Below, piece by piece: positions 8,926 through 16,912 of a stretch of 64,000 bases of DNA. Below the pieces are notes generated by a model. The model was not told where the DNA came from and ran no database searches. It saw only the letters and a list, made by a program, of their open reading frames with translations. The DNA comes from Micromonospora sp. NBRC 110009 (lineage in GTDB: Bacteria; Actinomycetota; Actinomycetes; Mycobacteriales; Micromonosporaceae), in NCBI RefSeq assembly GCF_030518795.1, contig NZ_CP130427.1:310001-374000 (forward strand), read 5' to 3'. The position numbers and the translations under genes were made by a program. Position 1 is the first letter of the stretch; every line of letters starts with the position of its first letter.

Positions 8926-9369
8926 TCAGTGCCAGTCGCTGATCTGGACGTCGTCCGGCGCCGGCCTGCCGCGCCCGGTCTCCACGAGCTCCTTGAGACT
9001 CATCAGGAACATCGCCCACTTGGTGCTGCAGTGGTGCATGAACTCGACCGGCTCGCGCCACCCCTCGTGCTTGAACTGGACGATCGTGTAGTCGCCGCGC
9101 TGGTCGAAGCGCCAGTCGATCTCGGTCCCGAGCCATTCCTCCGGGCCGTCGGTGACCCGCCACCGCACCCGGCCGGAGGGATCGAGCTCCAGGATCTCCA
9201 TGTCGAAGCCACCGACGTCGCCGAACCGGAAAGCCAACTGCCCGCCGACCTCGCTCTTGCCCACCGTGTCGGTCGTCCACCAGCCGGCGATGCCCGCCGG
9301 AGTCGCCACTGCGCGGTAGACGTCGTCGAGCGGAGCGACGACGCCGACCCGGTGCAGGATGTCGACCAT
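8926..9369 (-). CDS. SRPBCC (AHSA1-like) domain protein
   Basis: 147 residues with the START/Bet v1-like fold pattern: an N-terminal strand with PLDDVYRAVATPAGIAGWW, a central GFDMEILELDPSGRVRWRV strand pair and a long C-terminal helix (HHCSTKWAMFLMSLKELVE). Such proteins bind small hydrophobic ligands or act as co-chaperone-like factors. ATG at 9369 is preceded by AAGGAGG at 7 bases, inside the end of the ArsR gene (stop ends at 9371), so translation is coupled. It is the last gene of an SRPBCC-ArsR-SRPBCC operon. Confidence 0.85.
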   Translation of the reverse strand: MVDILHRVGVVAPLDDVYRAVATPAGIAGWWTTDTVGKSEVGGQLAFRFGDVGGFDMEILELDPSGRVRWRVTDGPEEWLGTEIDWRFDQRGDYTIVQFKHEGWREPVEFMHHCSTKWAMFLMSLKELVETGRGRPAPDDVQISDWH

Positions 9370-9370
9370 T

Positions 9371-9718
9371 TCATCCTCCTTGGTTGTTGCGGTTGCGTTC
9401 GATCGCCTCGGCGATCCGCTTGATCCGGCGGAGTCGGGCGTCCCACGTGGCGCCGACCGCTGACAGCTGGGCGACAGCTCGGGCGAGCTGCGCCTCGTCG
9501 ACCTGGTAGTGACGCTCGCGACCGGCCGGCGCGGCGTGCACCAGGCCGACCCGGTCCAGGACGGCCAGGTGCTTCGAGACCGCCTGCCGGGTGACGGGTA
9601 GTCGCTCGCTCAGGGACGTGGCGGTGCCTGGTCCCCCGGCAAGAAGAAGGTCGATCATCGTCCGCCGGATGGGGTCACCGATCGCCGACCACAGGTCGTC
9701 ATCGATCGCCGCGCTCAT
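9371..9718 (-). CDS. ArsR-family transcriptional regulator
   Basis: 115 residues. Winged helix with DPIRRTMIDLLLAGG, then TSLSERLPVTRQAVSKHLAVLDRVGLV (helix-turn-helix) and a wing with AGRERHYQVD. There is no metal-binding cysteine motif; ArsR proteins next to AHSA1/SRPBCC genes form a recognisable metal-independent subgroup. ATG at 9718 overlaps the stop of the upstream SRPBCC gene by 4 bp (ATGA). It probably autoregulates the operon through the two CAACC...GGTTG sites upstream. Confidence 0.9.
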   Translation of the reverse strand: MSAAIDDDLWSAIGDPIRRTMIDLLLAGGPGTATSLSERLPVTRQAVSKHLAVLDRVGLVHAAPAGRERHYQVDEAQLARAVAQLSAVGATWDARLRRIKRIAEAIERNRNNQGG

Positions 9719-10173
9719 GCGGCGGCGACCAGCCGCGTGACGTACGTGCCCAGCGCGGGGATGTAGTGGTCCCACCCGCTCACGTGGTCGCGGTACTGCT
9801 CCTCGAGGACGGCGATCTCCCAGCCCATTTCGCGGAACCCGGCCTCGGTCATGCGGATCCGGGTCCCCGCACCGGTCGGGGTCAGGTCGAAGGTGACGAG
9901 CAGCGAGGGCCCGCTCCGGTCCGGGTCCGAGAAGCACCACCGGAAGGAGAATCGCTTCGGTGGGTCAACTTCCACGACGGCGAGTGCGACGCTCGTCGTC
10001 TCGCCGGTCTCCGCGTTGCGCCACACGAGTTCGCCGGGTGTGCCCGCGACCGGCTCGAACCGCGCGTCGTCGGGCCACCATTCCCGCATGTGCTCGGGCC
10101 GACTGATCACCTCGAAGACCACCTCGGGCGATGCGTCGACATGAACGTCGCGCTCGATGGATCCGTACTCCAT
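9715..10173 (-). CDS. SRPBCC (AHSA1-like) domain protein
   Basis: 152 residues: SIERDVHVDASPEVVFEVIS, REWWPDDARFEP, and a PPKRFSFRWCF strand typical of the AHSA1 family, ending in the ligand-lid helix (YRDHVSGWDHYIPALGTYV). It is the first gene of the operon. ATG at 10173 has GGTGGG just upstream. The likely operators begin 17 bp before the start, so the transcript leader is short. Its closest functional parallel in this window is the first gene of the operon at 48.7 kb. Confidence 0.85.
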   Translation of the reverse strand: MEYGSIERDVHVDASPEVVFEVISRPEHMREWWPDDARFEPVAGTPGELVWRNAETGETTSVALAVVEVDPPKRFSFRWCFSDPDRSGPSLLVTFDLTPTGAGTRIRMTEAGFREMGWEIAVLEEQYRDHVSGWDHYIPALGTYVTRLVAAA

Positions 10174-10189
10174 GTCCCACCAGCCTTTC

Positions 10190-10248
10190 GCAACCTTTGG
10201 TTGCGTCACGCTACAACAGCCACCCCCCGATGTGCAACCTTTGGTTGC
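10190..10248. promoter_or_regulatory. Two identical ArsR operator-like near-palindromes
   Basis: GCAACCTTTGGTTGC occurs at 10190-10204 and again at 10234-10248. Each is GCAACC-TTT-GGTTGC, a 6-bp palindrome around a TTT centre; centre spacing is 44 bp, about four turns. They lie immediately upstream of the SRPBCC-ArsR-SRPBCC operon and are the obvious binding sites for its ArsR. Confidence 0.82.
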
Positions 10249-10320
10249 GCATTTGGCTGCCGTCCGCGCCGGCCGCCGCCCTGGCAATGGACGCCGCGAC
10301 CGACGGGCGGTGGCGGAGGA

Positions 10321-11064
10321 TCAGCGGATGCCGACGAAGAAGCGGGTCTGGTCGCTGCGGTGCAACGCGTGGTAGGCCTCGAACCGGGTGCCGTCCGGCA
10401 GCCAGGCCACGGACTCGATGCCGAGCAGCGGCATTGAGGTCGTGATCTCGAGCAGGGCGGCGTCCTCGGGCTCGGGGAAGACGGCTTCGATCCAACGGTC
10501 GGCCCCGACCGGTTCCAGTCCGTACCGGCGGCGCAGTACGTCGTACAGCGACTGGTTCTCGAGCACCGCGCGTTCCAGGCCGGGCACCAGCCGGGCCGGC
10601 AGGGCCGTGTCGACGAGCAGCCAGGGCTGACCGTCGACGCGTCGGAGTCGCCGCATCCGGACGACCGGCTCGCCCACCGGGATCTGCAGGAGTTCGGCCT
10701 CGCGCTGGTCCGCCGAGCCGAGGGCCTGGCTGATCGTGTGGGTGGTGACCCGGCGTCCCGACTCGCGCAGGTCGTCGGCGGAGCCCGAGACGGAGCCGAC
10801 GAAGCGCAGCTCGGTCTTGCGGGGTGCGACGAAGGCGCCCCGTCCCTTGACCTTGTAGATCATCCGTTGCTGGACGAGCTCGCGGAGGGCCTCTCGCACG
10901 ACCGTGCGGGAGACGCCGTAGAGGTCGGTCAGCTCCGCCTCGGACGGCAACGGCTGGTCCGGACCGATGTCGCCGGCCTCGATCTGGCCGCGCAGCTCCC
11001 GCATCAGCTGCATCCACAGCGGCTCGTTCCCGTCCCGGGTGAGCCGCCGGTAGGTCATCGTCAT
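10321..11064 (-). CDS. GntR-family regulator with UTRA domain
   Basis: 247 residues. N-terminal winged helix (about residues 12-78) with LPSEAELTDLYGVSRTVVREALRELVQQRMIYKVKGRGAF, spanning the GntR helix-turn-helix and wing; then a UTRA effector domain containing EPVVRMRRLRRVDGQPWLLVDTALP. UTRA domains usually bind phosphorylated sugars or other small metabolites. ATG at 11064 follows GGAAGGAAG. Divergent from the carbohydrate operon starting at 11341 and separated by palindromic sites, it is probably that operon's local repressor, relieved by a pathway intermediate. Confidence 0.9.
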   Translation of the reverse strand: MTMTYRRLTRDGNEPLWMQLMRELRGQIEAGDIGPDQPLPSEAELTDLYGVSRTVVREALRELVQQRMIYKVKGRGAFVAPRKTELRFVGSVSGSADDLRESGRRVTTHTISQALGSADQREAELLQIPVGEPVVRMRRLRRVDGQPWLLVDTALPARLVPGLERAVLENQSLYDVLRRRYGLEPVGADRWIEAVFPEPEDAALLEITTSMPLLGIESVAWLPDGTRFEAYHALHRSDQTRFFVGIR

Positions 11065-11113
11065 GGACTTCCTTCCCCGTCGATCGAGTACAGCATGCCA
11101 CGGCAAAACGATC

Positions 11114-11238
11114 CCTGTCATGACAGGCGTTGGGGCCTGATGACCGCCCGAGTGCCGGGAAGACACAGGAACGTAACCGCCATCACTGTGACTTGGAACA
11201 CGTTTGTCATCCAGCCCTAGCCAACCTGTCACTACAGG
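11114..11238. promoter_or_regulatory. Candidate GntR operators in the divergent promoter region
   Basis: CCTGTCATGACAGG at 11114-11127 is a perfect 14-bp palindrome. CCTGTCACTACAGG at 11225-11238 keeps the outer CCTGT...ACAGG arms, with a further CTGTAATGAC half-match just after. Centres are 111 bp apart, in the 276-bp gap between the GntR gene and the transporter operon. Assignment to the GntR is by position. Confidence 0.72.
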
Positions 11239-11340
11239 TCTGTAATGACTGGACCTCACCGCAGCCCCCGCCGCGGTCGGCTGACTGAGCACGTCCACTC
11301 CCGCTCCGGCGGGTTTTCGCTCTCCCTGGAGGCCCCCACC

Positions 11341-12441
11341 ATGCGTACCCATCCCTCATCCCGACGACGGCGCACCGCGGTCGTGGCCGCGCTGGTCGCG
11401 GCCGTCGCGGTCACCGCGACCGGCTGCGGCTCCGGCGCGAGCGGCGGCAAGGCCAAGAGCGGCGACAAGCCGTTCATCGCGCTGAGCAACGGCTTCATCG
11501 GCAACGGCTGGCGGCAGACGATGATCGCCAAGTTCGAGGCCGCCGCCACCAAGGCCCAGAACGACGGGCTGATCAGCAAGTTCAAGGTCGTCAACGCCCC
11601 GGGTGAGAACTCGGCCACCGAGCAGGTCGCCCAGATCAAGAGCCTGCTGCTGCAGAAGCCGGACGCCCTGCTGATCGACCCGGCCTCGCCGACCGCGCTG
11701 AAGCCGGTCATCCAGCAGGCCTGCGACGCCGGCATCAAGGTCGTCGTCTTCGACTCGGCGATCGACGCCCCCTGCGCCCACGTGCTGCTCAACAGCTTCA
11801 AGGACTGGGCGACGGCCGCGGCCGAGCCGCTGGTCAAGGGCATCGGCGGCAAGGGCACCGTGATCGTCAGCCGGGGCGTGGTCGGCTCTCAGCCCGAGGC
11901 GGAGATGTACCAGACGACGCAGGACATCCTGGCCAAGAACCCGGACGTCAAGGTCGCCGCGACCGTCAACGGGATGTGCGACGGCGCCAAGGCGCAGAAG
12001 GCCGTGCTCGGTGTGCTGTCGAGCGTGGCGACGGTCGACGGGGTCATCGGCTGCGGTGACGGTTACGGCGTCGCCCAGGCCTTCAGCACGGCCGGCAAGC
12101 CGATCCCGGCGCTCACCTTCGAGACCAACGGCCGGGCGCTGAAGTACTGGCAGGACAACAAGCTCGACAACGGCTCGGTCGCGGTCATGTCCGACCCGGG
12201 CCAGTCGGTCGCCGCGCTGTGGGAGGCGATCGACCTGCTCGACGGCAAGGACGTCCCGAAGGAGCTGACCTTCCCGATCGTGCTGGTGGAGCAGAAGGAC
12301 CTCGCCGCGTGGGCCAACGTCCTGAAGCCCGACGAGTACGCCGCCTGGCCGTGGACCCAGGAGCTCTTCCGCAAGCAGGTGGAGGCCGTCAAGAGCGGCG
12401 CCGCCCCGGTGCAGCCGCCGATCCCGACGGCCGCCGGCTGA
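11341..12441 (+). CDS. CUT2-type sugar ABC transporter substrate-binding lipoprotein
   Basis: 366 residues. Basic N-terminus, hydrophobic stretch and lipobox TATGC with the lipidated Cys at residue 29. The mature part is a periplasmic-binding-protein type 1 fold (RbsB-like): GNGWRQTMIAKFEAAATKAQ, then IKSLLLQKPDALLIDPASP and KVVVFDSAID. ATG follows GGAGG by 9 bases. First gene of the operon; the two permeases and double ATPase follow. It lacks a lysine at the position where LsrB uses Lys35 (here FIALSNGFIGNGW), and shows little resemblance to LsrB elsewhere, so AI-2 is not the expected ligand; a sugar or polyol is more likely. Confidence 0.88.
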   Translation: MRTHPSSRRRRTAVVAALVAAVAVTATGCGSGASGGKAKSGDKPFIALSNGFIGNGWRQTMIAKFEAAATKAQNDGLISKFKVVNAPGENSATEQVAQIKSLLLQKPDALLIDPASPTALKPVIQQACDAGIKVVVFDSAIDAPCAHVLLNSFKDWATAAAEPLVKGIGGKGTVIVSRGVVGSQPEAEMYQTTQDILAKNPDVKVAATVNGMCDGAKAQKAVLGVLSSVATVDGVIGCGDGYGVAQAFSTAGKPIPALTFETNGRALKYWQDNKLDNGSVAVMSDPGQSVAALWEAIDLLDGKDVPKELTFPIVLVEQKDLAAWANVLKPDEYAAWPWTQELFRKQVEAVKSGAAPVQPPIPTAAG

Positions 12442-12467
12442 CCGGACAGCAACCCAAGGAGCGCATC

Positions 12468-14003
12468 ATGCACGTCGACAACCTGCCGGTGGGGTCGCTC
12501 GCGGCCCCGCCGCAGGGCGACCGGAAGCCGTCCCCGGCCCCACCGGTCGTCACCGCGCGGCGGGTGACCAGGACGTACGGGCGCACTCGGGCCCTCACCG
12601 GCGTGGACCTCGACGTCCGCGCCGGTGAGGTGCTCGGCCTCGTCGGCCACAACGGCGCCGGCAAGAGCACGCTGATGCGCGTCCTCGCCGGCCTCGAAGC
12701 GTGCGACGAGGGTACGGTCACCGTGGGCGGCCAGGAGGCACCACGCGACGTCGCGCCGGGCGCCGACCCGTTCCGTGCCGTCCGGATGGCCTACCAGGAA
12801 ACGTCGCTCTGCCCGGACCTCACCGTCGCGGAGAACATCTGGGTCTCCTCCCGGCACTGCCTGCCCCGCCTGCGCTGGCGGCGGCCGGCCAGCACCGCCG
12901 TGGCCCGCCGGCTGGACGAGATGTTCCCGGGACACGGGGTGACGCCGCGGGACCGGGTCGAGGACCTGTCGCTGGCCCAGCGGCAGATGGTGGAGATCGC
13001 CCGGGCGAGCCTGGTCGACCGGCTCGACCTGCTGATCCTGGACGAGCCGACCGAGTCGCTCGGCCCGGACGCCGCGCGCTCGCTCTACGCGTACGTCCGC
13101 CGGGTCACCGCCCAGGGCACCGCAGTCCTGCTCATCTCGCACCGGATCCGTGAGGTGCTCTCGGTGGCCGACCGCGTCGCGGTGATGCGCGACGGCGCGG
13201 TCGTCGCGGAGCGGCCGGCGGCCGGCCTCGGCGAGCGGGACGTGCTCACCCTGATGGGAGCCGAGGTGGTCGAACCCACCGCCGCTCCCGCGTCCGCCCG
13301 CGCGGCCGGCGAGCGGCCGGTCGTCGCCGAGCTGCGCGGCGCCACCGGCCAGGGCCTCCACGACGTGTCGATCACGGTCGGCCGGGGCGAGGTCGTCGGG
13401 CTGGCCGGGCTGGCCGGCCAGGGCCAGCAGCAGGTGCTCGAACGGCTGTGGCGCCCGGTCCGGCGGGACACCACGGTCCGGGGCACCCGCGCCTACGTGC
13501 CCGGTGACCGGCAGCGCTCCGGCGTGCTGCCGCTGTGGTCCGTGGCGGAGAACCTCATCGTCACCGCCATGCGCGGCCTGGCCCGGTACGGCGTCCGCCG
13601 CTCGGGCGCGGAGGAGGCCGCGGTCCGCGACTGGGTGGACCGGCTGGCCATCCGCGGTGGCGCCGACGCGGGCATGACCGAGCTCAGCGGCGGCAACCAG
13701 CAGAAGGTCATCGTGGCCCGGGCGTTCGCCTCCACGGCCGACCTGGTCCTGCTCGACGACCCGTTCCGCGGGGTCGACGTGCACACCAAGACCGACCTCT
13801 ACACGCTCATCCGGCAGGAGGCGGCCGGCGGCCGCAGCGTGGTCTGGTACTCGAGCGAGAACGCCGAGATGGCGCACTGCGACCGGGTCTACGTGCTGCG
13901 GGCCGGCCGGGTCGTCGCCGAACTGACCGGCGCGGAGATCTCCGAGGAGCGGATCATCGCCGTCTCCTTCGCCGAATCCGAGTCGACAGGAGCACAGCGA
14001 TGA
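12468..14003 (+). CDS. CUT2-type sugar ABC transporter ATPase, two nucleotide-binding domains
   Basis: 511 residues, standard for the RbsA/LsrA family. First domain: Walker A GHNGAGKST, Walker B LLILDEPTESL, signature LSLAQRQMVEIA. Second domain: degenerate Walker A (AGLAGQGQQQVLE), an intact LSGGNQQK signature and LVLLDDPFRGVD. Such asymmetry is normal in this family. The ATG at 12468 has AAGGAG 7 bases upstream; it starts 26 bp after the binding protein gene and its stop overlaps the next start by 4 bp. Confidence 0.92.
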   Translation: MHVDNLPVGSLAAPPQGDRKPSPAPPVVTARRVTRTYGRTRALTGVDLDVRAGEVLGLVGHNGAGKSTLMRVLAGLEACDEGTVTVGGQEAPRDVAPGADPFRAVRMAYQETSLCPDLTVAENIWVSSRHCLPRLRWRRPASTAVARRLDEMFPGHGVTPRDRVEDLSLAQRQMVEIARASLVDRLDLLILDEPTESLGPDAARSLYAYVRRVTAQGTAVLLISHRIREVLSVADRVAVMRDGAVVAERPAAGLGERDVLTLMGAEVVEPTAAPASARAAGERPVVAELRGATGQGLHDVSITVGRGEVVGLAGLAGQGQQQVLERLWRPVRRDTTVRGTRAYVPGDRQRSGVLPLWSVAENLIVTAMRGLARYGVRRSGAEEAAVRDWVDRLAIRGGADAGMTELSGGNQQKVIVARAFASTADLVLLDDPFRGVDVHTKTDLYTLIRQEAAGGRSVVWYSSENAEMAHCDRVYVLRAGRVVAELTGAEISEERIIAVSFAESESTGAQR

Positions 14004-14959
14004 CGAACCTCGTCGCGACGGCGCTGCCGTCGCGGGCCCTGCTGCGCCGCACCGGACCCGCCCTGGTCAGCGCGGTCGCCATGATGGCCATGATCGCGGT
14101 CTGCTCGTCGCTGCAGTCCGACGTGCTGACCGTGCCCGGTCTCGCGTTGATCCTGTCGACCACCGTGCCGCTGGTCATCGCGGCCCAGGCCCAGATGGTG
14201 CTGATGGCCGTGGGCGACATCGACCTCGGCATCGGCAACTTCGTCGGGCTGGTCACCGTCATCACCGCCACCAAGCTGGTCTACTCCCCCGGCACCGGCG
14301 CGCTGCTGCTGCTCGGTCTCGTGGCGGCGTACGCGGTGCTCGGCGCGCTGATCCACCTGCGCCGGGTGCCGTCGCTGATCGCCACCCTCGGCGCCTCGTT
14401 CGTCTGGCTGGGCCTGGGACTGTTCGTCCTGCCCACCCCGGGCGGCAGCACCCCCGAGTGGCTGGCGACCTTCGGCTCCTGGCAGCCGGCCGGTTTCCCC
14501 GCCCCGCTGCTGCCGATCCTCGTCGTCGCGGCGCTGGTCTGGCTGCTGTCGGCCCGCAGCTCCGTCGGGGTGCGGGTCCGCGCGCTGGGCAGCAACCCGG
14601 TCGCGCTGCAACGGGCCGGCCTGCGACCGCTGGCCGCCCGGGTCGTCGCGTACGCCGTGGCCGGCGCGCTCGGCGTGCTCTCCGGGCTCATGCTCGCCTC
14701 GCAGACCGGTGGCGGCGACGTCTCGTCCGCCACCAGCTACACGCTGATCACGGTCGCCGCGGTGATCCTCGGCGGCGGGTCCTTCGCCGGCGGCACCGCC
14801 GTGCCGTGGGGCGTCGCCATCGGCGGCATCACCCTCGGCCTGGTCAGCGTCGTCCTCAGCCTGCTCGACGTGCCGTCGAACATGCAGTCGGCCGTGCAGG
14901 GCCTGATCGTGCTGGCCGTGCTCGCCGGCCGCGTCGTGGTCGGAAAGGTGCTCCGTTGA
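14000..14959 (+). CDS. CUT2-type sugar ABC transporter permease (first)
   Basis: 319 residues with about nine hydrophobic helices. VLMAVGDIDLGIGNFVGLV is the BPD_transp_2 (RbsC-like) signature segment, and VIATLGASF-like residues (SLIATLGASFVW) and GGGSFAGGTAVPWG follow in the expected order. Starts in an ATGA overlap with the ATPase gene and its stop overlaps the TTG start of the second permease (TTGA). Confidence 0.9.
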   Translation: MTNLVATALPSRALLRRTGPALVSAVAMMAMIAVCSSLQSDVLTVPGLALILSTTVPLVIAAQAQMVLMAVGDIDLGIGNFVGLVTVITATKLVYSPGTGALLLLGLVAAYAVLGALIHLRRVPSLIATLGASFVWLGLGLFVLPTPGGSTPEWLATFGSWQPAGFPAPLLPILVVAALVWLLSARSSVGVRVRALGSNPVALQRAGLRPLAARVVAYAVAGALGVLSGLMLASQTGGGDVSSATSYTLITVAAVILGGGSFAGGTAVPWGVAIGGITLGLVSVVLSLLDVPSNMQSAVQGLIVLAVLAGRVVVGKVLR

Positions 14960-15975
14960 CCCTCCGTACGCTCGCCCGCCCCTGGATCTGGGGCTTCGCC
15001 GCCGCCGCGCTGGTCTGGGTCCTCATCCTGGCCATCTCGAACCAGGGCGGCGGGCAGACGGTGTCGCTCGCCCTGTCCCTGGCCCCCTACCTGGTCATCG
15101 TCGGCCTGGGCCAGATGCTCGTGATCACCGCCGGACCGGGCAACATCGACGTGTCGGTGGCGCCGATCATCTCCCTCGCCGGGTTCGTCGCGGTCCAGGT
15201 GACCGCGACCACCGGATCGGTGCCGGTCGGCATCCTGGCCGGCATCGGGACCGGGCTGGCCGTCGCGGTGGTCAGCGTGGTGGCGATCCTCGGGCTGTCC
15301 GTCCCGCCGATCATCGCCACCCTGGCCGCCGGGCTGATCGCCTCGTCGCTGACGCTGTCGCTGGCCGACGGCTTCACCGCGGTGCCCGACGACGGACTGC
15401 GCGGGCTGCTCAACCTGCGCCCGGCCGGCGTACCGGTGCTCGCCGTCGCGGTGGCCGCCCTGACCGCGCTGGTCGTGGCCCTGCTCCGCCGCACCACGTA
15501 CGGTCGCTCGCTGCTCGCGGTCGGGCAGAGCCGGCCGGCCGCGGAACGGGCCGGCCTCCCGGTCAGCCGGATCATCGCCATCACCTACCTGGCCAGCGGC
15601 GCCCTCGCCGGGCTGGCGGGCGCGCTGCTCGCCGCCTACATCGCGCCGTCGCCCGACCTGGGCACCCGCTACCTGCTCGACTCGGTCGCCGTCGTCGTCA
15701 TCGGCGGCACGCTCATCTCGGGCGGCCGGGCCGTGCCGGTCGGCATCTGGGGCAGCGCGCTCTTCTTCATCCTGCTCGACGGCCTCGTCAACCTCGTGGG
15801 CTGGAGCACCGCCGCGCAGAACCTGCTCAAGGGCGGCCTGGTGCTGTTCGTCCTCTTCCTCGCCGGTGGCGGAACGCTCCGCAACGCCGGCGGGACCACC
15901 CGACCCCGTCGACGGCTGCGACCCGCGGCCGCGACCACCGCTGGAACTGACACAGGAGAGAACACCAATGCCTGA
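14956..15975 (+). CDS. CUT2-type sugar ABC transporter permease (second)
   Basis: 339 residues from a TTG at 14956 that overlaps the preceding stop, the only start placing it in the transporter's coupled series. The BPD_transp_2 pattern is present ([55 protein letters not shown]). The C-terminus has an unusual charged, Arg/Thr-rich tail of about 35 residues. Forms a heterodimer with the preceding permease, as in LsrC/LsrD-type systems. Its end overlaps the LsrF-like gene by 8 bp. Confidence 0.9.
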   Translation: MTLRTLARPWIWGFAAAALVWVLILAISNQGGGQTVSLALSLAPYLVIVGLGQMLVITAGPGNIDVSVAPIISLAGFVAVQVTATTGSVPVGILAGIGTGLAVAVVSVVAILGLSVPPIIATLAAGLIASSLTLSLADGFTAVPDDGLRGLLNLRPAGVPVLAVAVAALTALVVALLRRTTYGRSLLAVGQSRPAAERAGLPVSRIIAITYLASGALAGLAGALLAAYIAPSPDLGTRYLLDSVAVVVIGGTLISGGRAVPVGIWGSALFFILLDGLVNLVGWSTAAQNLLKGGLVLFVLFLAGGGTLRNAGGTTRPRRRLRPAAATTAGTDTGENTNA

Positions 15976-16852
15976 CACCGACGGTCTGCTCGACGCCCGC
16001 GACTTCGGCGGGACCATCCCCACCGCCGCCGGCTTCCACATCAAGGGCGCGCACGCCCAGGACTGGGGCCTGCAGAACCGGCTGTCCCGGATCTTCCGGC
16101 CCGACAACGGCCGTACGGTGATGCTGGCCTTCGACCACGGCTACTTCCTCGGGCCGATGGCCGGCCTGGAGCGGATCGACACCAACATCGCCCCGCTCGT
16201 GCCGGACGCCGACGCGATCATGATGACCCGCGGCGCCCTGCGCACCAGCATCCCGTCGCACAGCAGCGCCGGGATCGTGCTGCGGGCCAGCGGCGGGCCG
16301 AGCGTGCTGAAGGACCTCTCGGACGAGCACATCGCCCTGGACATCGAGGACGCGGTCCGGCTCAACGCCGCGGCGCTGGCGATCCAGGTGTTCATCGGCG
16401 GCGAGCACGAGTCCCGGTCGGTGGCGAACCTCGCCGCCCTGGTGGACGCCGGCCAGCGCCACGGCATCGCCGTGCTGGGGGTGACCGCCGTGGGCAAGGA
16501 CATGGTCCGCGACGCCCGTTACTTCCGGCTCGCCACCCGGATCAGCGCCGAGATGGGCGCCCACATCGTCAAGACGTACTACGTCAACGAGGGCTTCGAG
16601 ACGGTGACCGCCAGCTGCCCGGTGCCGATCATCGTGGCCGGCGGCAAGAAGCTCCCCGAGCTCGACGCGCTGACCATGGCGTACCGGGCGATGCAGGAGG
16701 GCGCCGCGGGCGTCGACATGGGCCGCAACATCTTCCAGAGCGAGCACCCGGCCGCGATGCTGGCCGCGGTCCGCGCCGTGGTGCACGACGACGCCAAGCC
16801 CGAGGACGCCCACGAGCTCTTCCGGGAGCGGTCGGCCGGTTCCGCGTCCTGA
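15968..16852 (+). CDS. lsrF: LsrF-type class I aldolase/thiolase
   Basis: 294 residues, full length for Lsr[11 protein letters not shown] puts a histidine at residue 57, and [13 protein letters not shown] puts a lysine at 202, matching the catalytic His57 and Schiff-base Lys203 known for E. coli LsrF. Other near-identical stretches are [31 protein letters not shown] and [11 protein letters not shown]. LsrF transfers an acetyl group from 3-hydroxy-2,4-pentadione-5-phosphate to CoA in AI-2 breakdown. Here the gene lies with a GlpD-like dehydrogenase and lacks lsrG and lsrR neighbours, so its substrate may be a different ketose phosphate. ATG 15968 follows GGAG. Confidence 0.9.
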   Translation: MPDTDGLLDARDFGGTIPTAAGFHIKGAHAQDWGLQNRLSRIFRPDNGRTVMLAFDHGYFLGPMAGLERIDTNIAPLVPDADAIMMTRGALRTSIPSHSSAGIVLRASGGPSVLKDLSDEHIALDIEDAVRLNAAALAIQVFIGGEHESRSVANLAALVDAGQRHGIAVLGVTAVGKDMVRDARYFRLATRISAEMGAHIVKTYYVNEGFETVTASCPVPIIVAGGKKLPELDALTMAYRAMQEGAAGVDMGRNIFQSEHPAAMLAAVRAVVHDDAKPEDAHELFRERSAGSAS

Positions 16853-16861
16853 TCATCGCCA

Positions 16862-16893
16862 GGGGTGCGGGCCGGCCACCCGGCCCGCACCCC
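16862..16893 (+). terminator. Intra-operon hairpin (attenuator or mRNA-processing element)
   Basis: GGGGTGCGGGCC (16862-16873) pairs perfectly with GGCCCGCACCCC (16882-16893) across an 8-base loop, in the 60-bp gap between the LsrF-like gene and the GlpD-like gene. It lies inside an otherwise tightly coupled operon, so it may partially terminate or stabilise the upstream transcript. Confidence 0.6.
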
Positions 16894-16912
16894 GCATCTC
16901 CGGGAGCTCCTC

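Noticed and set aside
11065..11340. Riboswitch before the sugar transporter
   Set aside because: No known aptamer pattern was seen; palindromes explain the region as protein-binding sites.
12063..13877. 604-codon minus-strand frame over the sugar transporter ATPase
   Set aside because: The plus-strand gene has Walker motifs and operon junctions; the minus frame has none.
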